From positions 1 to 7,905 of the forward strand of contig JBFKOL010000193.1 in NCBI GenBank assembly GCA_041628815.1: a DNA stretch of 7,905 bases, in the 5' to 3' direction. The position numbers were made by a program, and so were the translations under genes. Below are positions 5,279 to 7,905 of this stretch, piece by piece; position 1 is the first letter of the stretch, and each line of letters begins with the position of its first letter. The stretch is from JBFKOL01 sp041628815 (GTDB taxonomy: Bacteria; Bacteroidota; Bacteroidia; Chitinophagales; Saprospiraceae). The notes below the pieces were generated by a model. The model saw only the letters and a list, made by a program, of their open reading frames with translations, was not told the DNA's origin and did no database searches.

Positions 5279-5737
5279 ATGGCTCAGTTCAACCTGAATA
5301 TCAACGGCCGGGAAGTACAAGTAGATGTCGATCCCGCCACCCCACTTCTCTGGGTGCTTCGCGATCACCTCGACCTCACCGGTACCAAGTACGGTTGTGG
5401 CATTGCCCAATGTGGCTCTTGTACGGTTCACGTCGGCGATGTAGCGTTTCGGTCATGCAGTATGCCTGTTTCACAAGTCGGTAATCAACCTGTCACCACC
5501 ATCGAGGGCTTGTCAGAAAATGGCGACCACCCGGTTCAGAAGGCCTGGCTCGATCACGATGTAGCGCAATGTGGTTATTGTCAATCCGGGCAGATCATGA
5601 ATGCCGCTGCCTTGCTCAAGTCGAACCCCAACCCCACTGACCAACAAATCGCATCGGCCATGGATGGCAACATCTGTCGCTGTGGCACTTATGTCCGTAT
5701 CAAAGAAGCGATAAAATCCGCTGCTGCCAATTCCTAA
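5279..5737 (+). CDS. iorA: [2Fe-2S] small subunit of an IorAB-type molybdenum hydroxylase
   Basis: A 152-residue electron-transfer subunit of the xanthine oxidase family. The N-terminal plant-ferredoxin-like domain holds one cluster with Cys40, Cys45, Cys48 and Cys60 (KYGCGIAQCGSC, then C11 residues on). The helical C-terminal domain holds the second cluster with Cys98, Cys101, Cys133 and Cys135 (QCGYCQSG and ICRCGTY). All eight ligands are present, and Gln97 is the residue that normally contacts the molybdopterin cofactor. The frame opens at an ATG at 5216, but I start at the ATG at 5279 because MAQFNLNINGREV is the usual family start and the 21 upstream residues derive from A/T-rich leader. 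It has no signal peptide of its own and is probably exported folded, bound to the Tat-carrying large subunit encoded 17 nt downstream. The symbol reflects family membership; the substrate is not established. Confidence 0.93.
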   Translation: MAQFNLNINGREVQVDVDPATPLLWVLRDHLDLTGTKYGCGIAQCGSCTVHVGDVAFRSCSMPVSQVGNQPVTTIEGLSENGDHPVQKAWLDHDVAQCGYCQSGQIMNAAALLKSNPNPTDQQIASAMDGNICRCGTYVRIKEAIKSAAANS

Positions 5738-5754
5738 TCTCAATACCACCAACA

Positions 5755-7905
5755 ATGACTTTTGTAAAAACACATTATAACCGTCGATCATTCCTCAAAG
5801 TCTCAGCAGCTACTGGGGGCGGTATGCTCATCGGTTTCAACTGGCTGACCAGTTGTACATCGGCTACCCAAGGAGGAGTCGCAGTTCCCAATGAATGGTT
5901 CAAAATCAACGGATACATCAAAATCGGGGATACGGGCATGGTGACCATCTATTCGCCCAACCCGGAGATCGGGCAAAATGTGATGACTTCCATGCCCATG
6001 ATCGTGGCGGAAGAACTCGATGTACCCTGGGAAAACGTAAGGGTCGAACAGGGCATGCTGGACGAAGATTCATTCAATAACCCGCAGTTTGCCGGCGGCA
6101 GCTTATCCATCATGCTTGGATGGGACGCCCTCAGAATGGCTGGAGCAACGGGTAAAAGGATGTTGATCGAAGCGGCAGCGAAAGAATGGGGAGTAGAGGC
6201 ATCCGACCTCACTGCCAGCGAAGGAATGATTAAAGAGATCAACGGAAGCCGTAGCATGGGTTATGGCGAAATAGCTTCTAAAGCCGTCGGCATGGAAGTG
6301 CCGGAAGAGGTGGATTTAAAGGATCCCAAGGACTACAAGCTGATAGGTACCGCTCAGAAAAATGTCGAAGGTCAAAAGATCGTCACAGGTCAACCGCTTT
6401 TTGGTCTCGACTTCAAGCGCGAAGGCATGCTGATCGCCATGATCGAGCACCCTCCCGCCTTTGGCATGCGTGTCAAAGATTTCAACCAGGCCGAGATTAA
6501 GGGAATGGATGGGGTACGTGATGCTTTCATCATCGATACCGCCTACGAGGATGAAGGACGGTTTGATGTGAATGCATTCAACCAGTTGATTGCCATTATC
6601 GGCGACTCTACCTGGCAGCTTATGAAGGCGAAGAAGGCGTTGAAAGCGAACTGGGAAGGCGTCAGCCCGCTGGAGAGTTCAACCGGGCATGCGGCCAGCC
6701 TCGAAAAAGACATAGAAAGGGGCCAGTTGCAGGAAGAAAGAAAGGACGGCAACCCGGATGCGGCATTCGCACGTGCCGCAAAGGTGATAGAGCGCACCTA
6801 TACGGCTCCTATAATGCCGCATAATACGCTGGAGCCGATGAATTTCTTTGCACATGTGAAAGATGACAGCGTTGAACTCGTCGGCCCCACACAGACACCG
6901 AACAACCTGAGGGAGTCGACTTCAAAGATGCTGGGTATACCAGCAGACAACATTACGGTCCAGATGACCCGTATGGGTGGCGGATTCGGCAGGAGACTGT
7001 ACACCCACTTCGGGCTGGAAGCTGCAGCCATTTCAAAGAAGGCAAACGCCCCTGTGAAATTGGTCTACACCCGTGAAGACGATATGACCAATGGCATTTA
7101 CCGCCCTGCTTACCGGTCGACCTATAAGGCCGGACTGGACGAAAACAACAATTTGACCGCCTTTACGATTATGGGCGTTGGATTCCGCGAAGGGCCGGTA
7201 TTCCCGGATCGATTCCCTGCGGGAGCCATAGACAACTACTATGCCTCCAAACGCGTCTCACCGTCGAATATATCTTTTGGCGCATGGAGGGCGCCTAGAT
7301 CGCATTTTACGGCCGGTGCCGAGCAGTCATTCCTCGATGAGGTGGCAGAAGCTGCTGGAAAGGATCCGATAGACTTGCGGCTCGAGTTGTTTGACCGCGC
7401 CAAGAACAACCCAGTCGGCAAAGAGTACGAATACGATGCGGACCGCTATGCTGGCGTATTGAAGCTCGTCAGGGAAAAAGCCAATTGGGATACGGAGATG
7501 CCCGGTGTGCACCGCGGTGTGGCCGCCTATTTCTGCCACAATTCCTATGTCGCCGAGATCGTGGATATCGTCATGGAAAGCGGCGAACCCAAAGTAAAAA
7601 AAGTATGGTGTGCTGTCGATTGCGGAATTGTCATCAATAGGGAAGGAGCCATCAATATCATCCAGGGAGGCGTCGTGGACGGCATCGGGCATGCTATGAC
7701 GGCTGAGTTGAATTTCGAAAACGGCAAGCCGGTTCAGAAGAACTTTGACGCTTTTCAACTGATACGACACAGCCAGGCACCTGAAGAGATAGAGGTCTTT
7801 TTCGTGGAGAATGATATCTCACCTACCGGTCTGGGCGAACCCGGTCTGCCCCCGGCAGTCGGGGCCTTAGCCAATGCGTTGTACAAAGCCACTGGACGGC
7901 GGTAC
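5755..7905 (+). CDS. iorB: Molybdopterin-binding large subunit, IorB-type, 3' end outside the window
   Basis: An uninterrupted frame of 717 codons that runs off the right edge. It is the catalytic subunit of an isoquinoline 1-oxidoreductase/aldehyde dehydrogenase-type hydroxylase, which oxidises aldehydes or N-heterocycles with water as oxygen donor. Residues 9-15 (NRRSFLK) are a twin-arginine signal followed by a glycine-rich hydrophobic stretch and LTSC. Cys34 therefore also fits a lipobox, suggesting a membrane-anchored periplasmic enzyme. Family signatures follow: PEIGQNV (70-76), PQFAGGS, an alpha/beta hammerhead-like segment at about 195-285, RMGGGFGRR (406-414), WRAPRSH (511-517), AVDCG (620-624), QGGVVDGIGHAM (637-648) and GLGEPGLPP with the catalytic Glu695. 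Given the family's usual ending shortly after ALYKATGRR, only roughly 10-20 residues are missing. It forms an operon with the small subunit. No FAD subunit is seen, so a cytochrome is the likely electron acceptor. The substrate is unknown. Confidence 0.93.
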   Translation, partial: MTFVKTHYNRRSFLKVSAATGGGMLIGFNWLTSCTSATQGGVAVPNEWFKINGYIKIGDTGMVTIYSPNPEIGQNVMTSMPMIVAEELDVPWENVRVEQGMLDEDSFNNPQFAGGSLSIMLGWDALRMAGATGKRMLIEAAAKEWGVEASDLTASEGMIKEINGSRSMGYGEIASKAVGMEVPEEVDLKDPKDYKLIGTAQKNVEGQKIVTGQPLFGLDFKREGMLIAMIEHPPAFGMRVKDFNQAEIKGMDGVRDAFIIDTAYEDEGRFDVNAFNQLIAIIGDSTWQLMKAKKALKANWEGVSPLESSTGHAASLEKDIERGQLQEERKDGNPDAAFARAAKVIERTYTAPIMPHNTLEPMNFFAHVKDDSVELVGPTQTPNNLRESTSKMLGIPADNITVQMTRMGGGFGRRLYTHFGLEAAAISKKANAPVKLVYTREDDMTNGIYRPAYRSTYKAGLDENNNLTAFTIMGVGFREGPVFPDRFPAGAIDNYYASKRVSPSNISFGAWRAPRSHFTAGAEQSFLDEVAEAAGKDPIDLRLELFDRAKNNPVGKEYEYDADRYAGVLKLVREKANWDTEMPGVHRGVAAYFCHNSYVAEIVDIVMESGEPKVKKVWCAVDCGIVINREGAINIIQGGVVDGIGHAMTAELNFENGKPVQKNFDAFQLIRHSQAPEEIEVFFVENDISPTGLGEPGLPPAVGALANALYKATGRRY

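Noticed and set aside
7327..7770. 147-codon minus-strand frame opposite the hydroxylase large subunit
   Set aside because: The plus-strand frame carries conserved catalytic motifs throughout; the minus-strand frame is a shadow of it.

Overview
The window looks like chromosomal DNA from a member of the Bacteroidota. The evidence is indirect. Start codons mostly lack Shine-Dalgarno sequences and sit in A/T-rich leaders. The one clear promoter has the Bacteroidota form (TTG, 20 nt, then TATGTTTG). The gene families are also ones I associate with this phylum: an OmpA lipoprotein starting Cys-Val-Ser-Lys-Lys after processing, a DUF4382 lipoprotein, and a Tat-exported IorAB-type molybdenum hydroxylase. 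I cannot name a genus.

Layout. Positions 3-474 (+) hold the end of a probable antitoxin gene and an overlapping MazF/PemK-type mRNA interferase. A gene-poor stretch (475-999) follows. It contains one decayed repeat and ends in tandem hairpins that separate mazF from the convergent ompA-like gene. Three genes lie on the minus strand: an OmpA-family peptidoglycan-anchoring lipoprotein (1000-1944), a SAM-dependent O-methyltransferase (2375-3400) and a DUF4382 lipoprotein (3863-4840). They are separated by 430-460 bp spacers, so they are probably transcribed separately. Divergent from them, from about 5121, a promoter with an operator-like repeat precedes a molybdenum hydroxylase operon: a two-cluster [2Fe-2S] small subunit (5279-5737) and the molybdopterin-binding large subunit (5755 to the window end, missing only its last residues).

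How the genes work together. The two hydroxylase subunits form one enzyme. The large subunit carries the Tat signal and probably carries the leaderless small subunit through the membrane with it. The antitoxin and toxin form one addiction or stress module. The methyltransferase and the two lipoproteins show no obvious functional link to each other or to the hydroxylase.

The most unusual feature is a family of about 38-40 bp interspersed palindromic repeats. There are five recognisable copies plus one decayed copy, and possibly one more remnant, all in the same orientation and all in the spacers. The best copy has a perfect 10-bp stem, and all good copies end in AGCG(G). They resemble REP/MITE-type elements. 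I see no transposase or RAYT gene here, and no evidence of a wholly new gene system.
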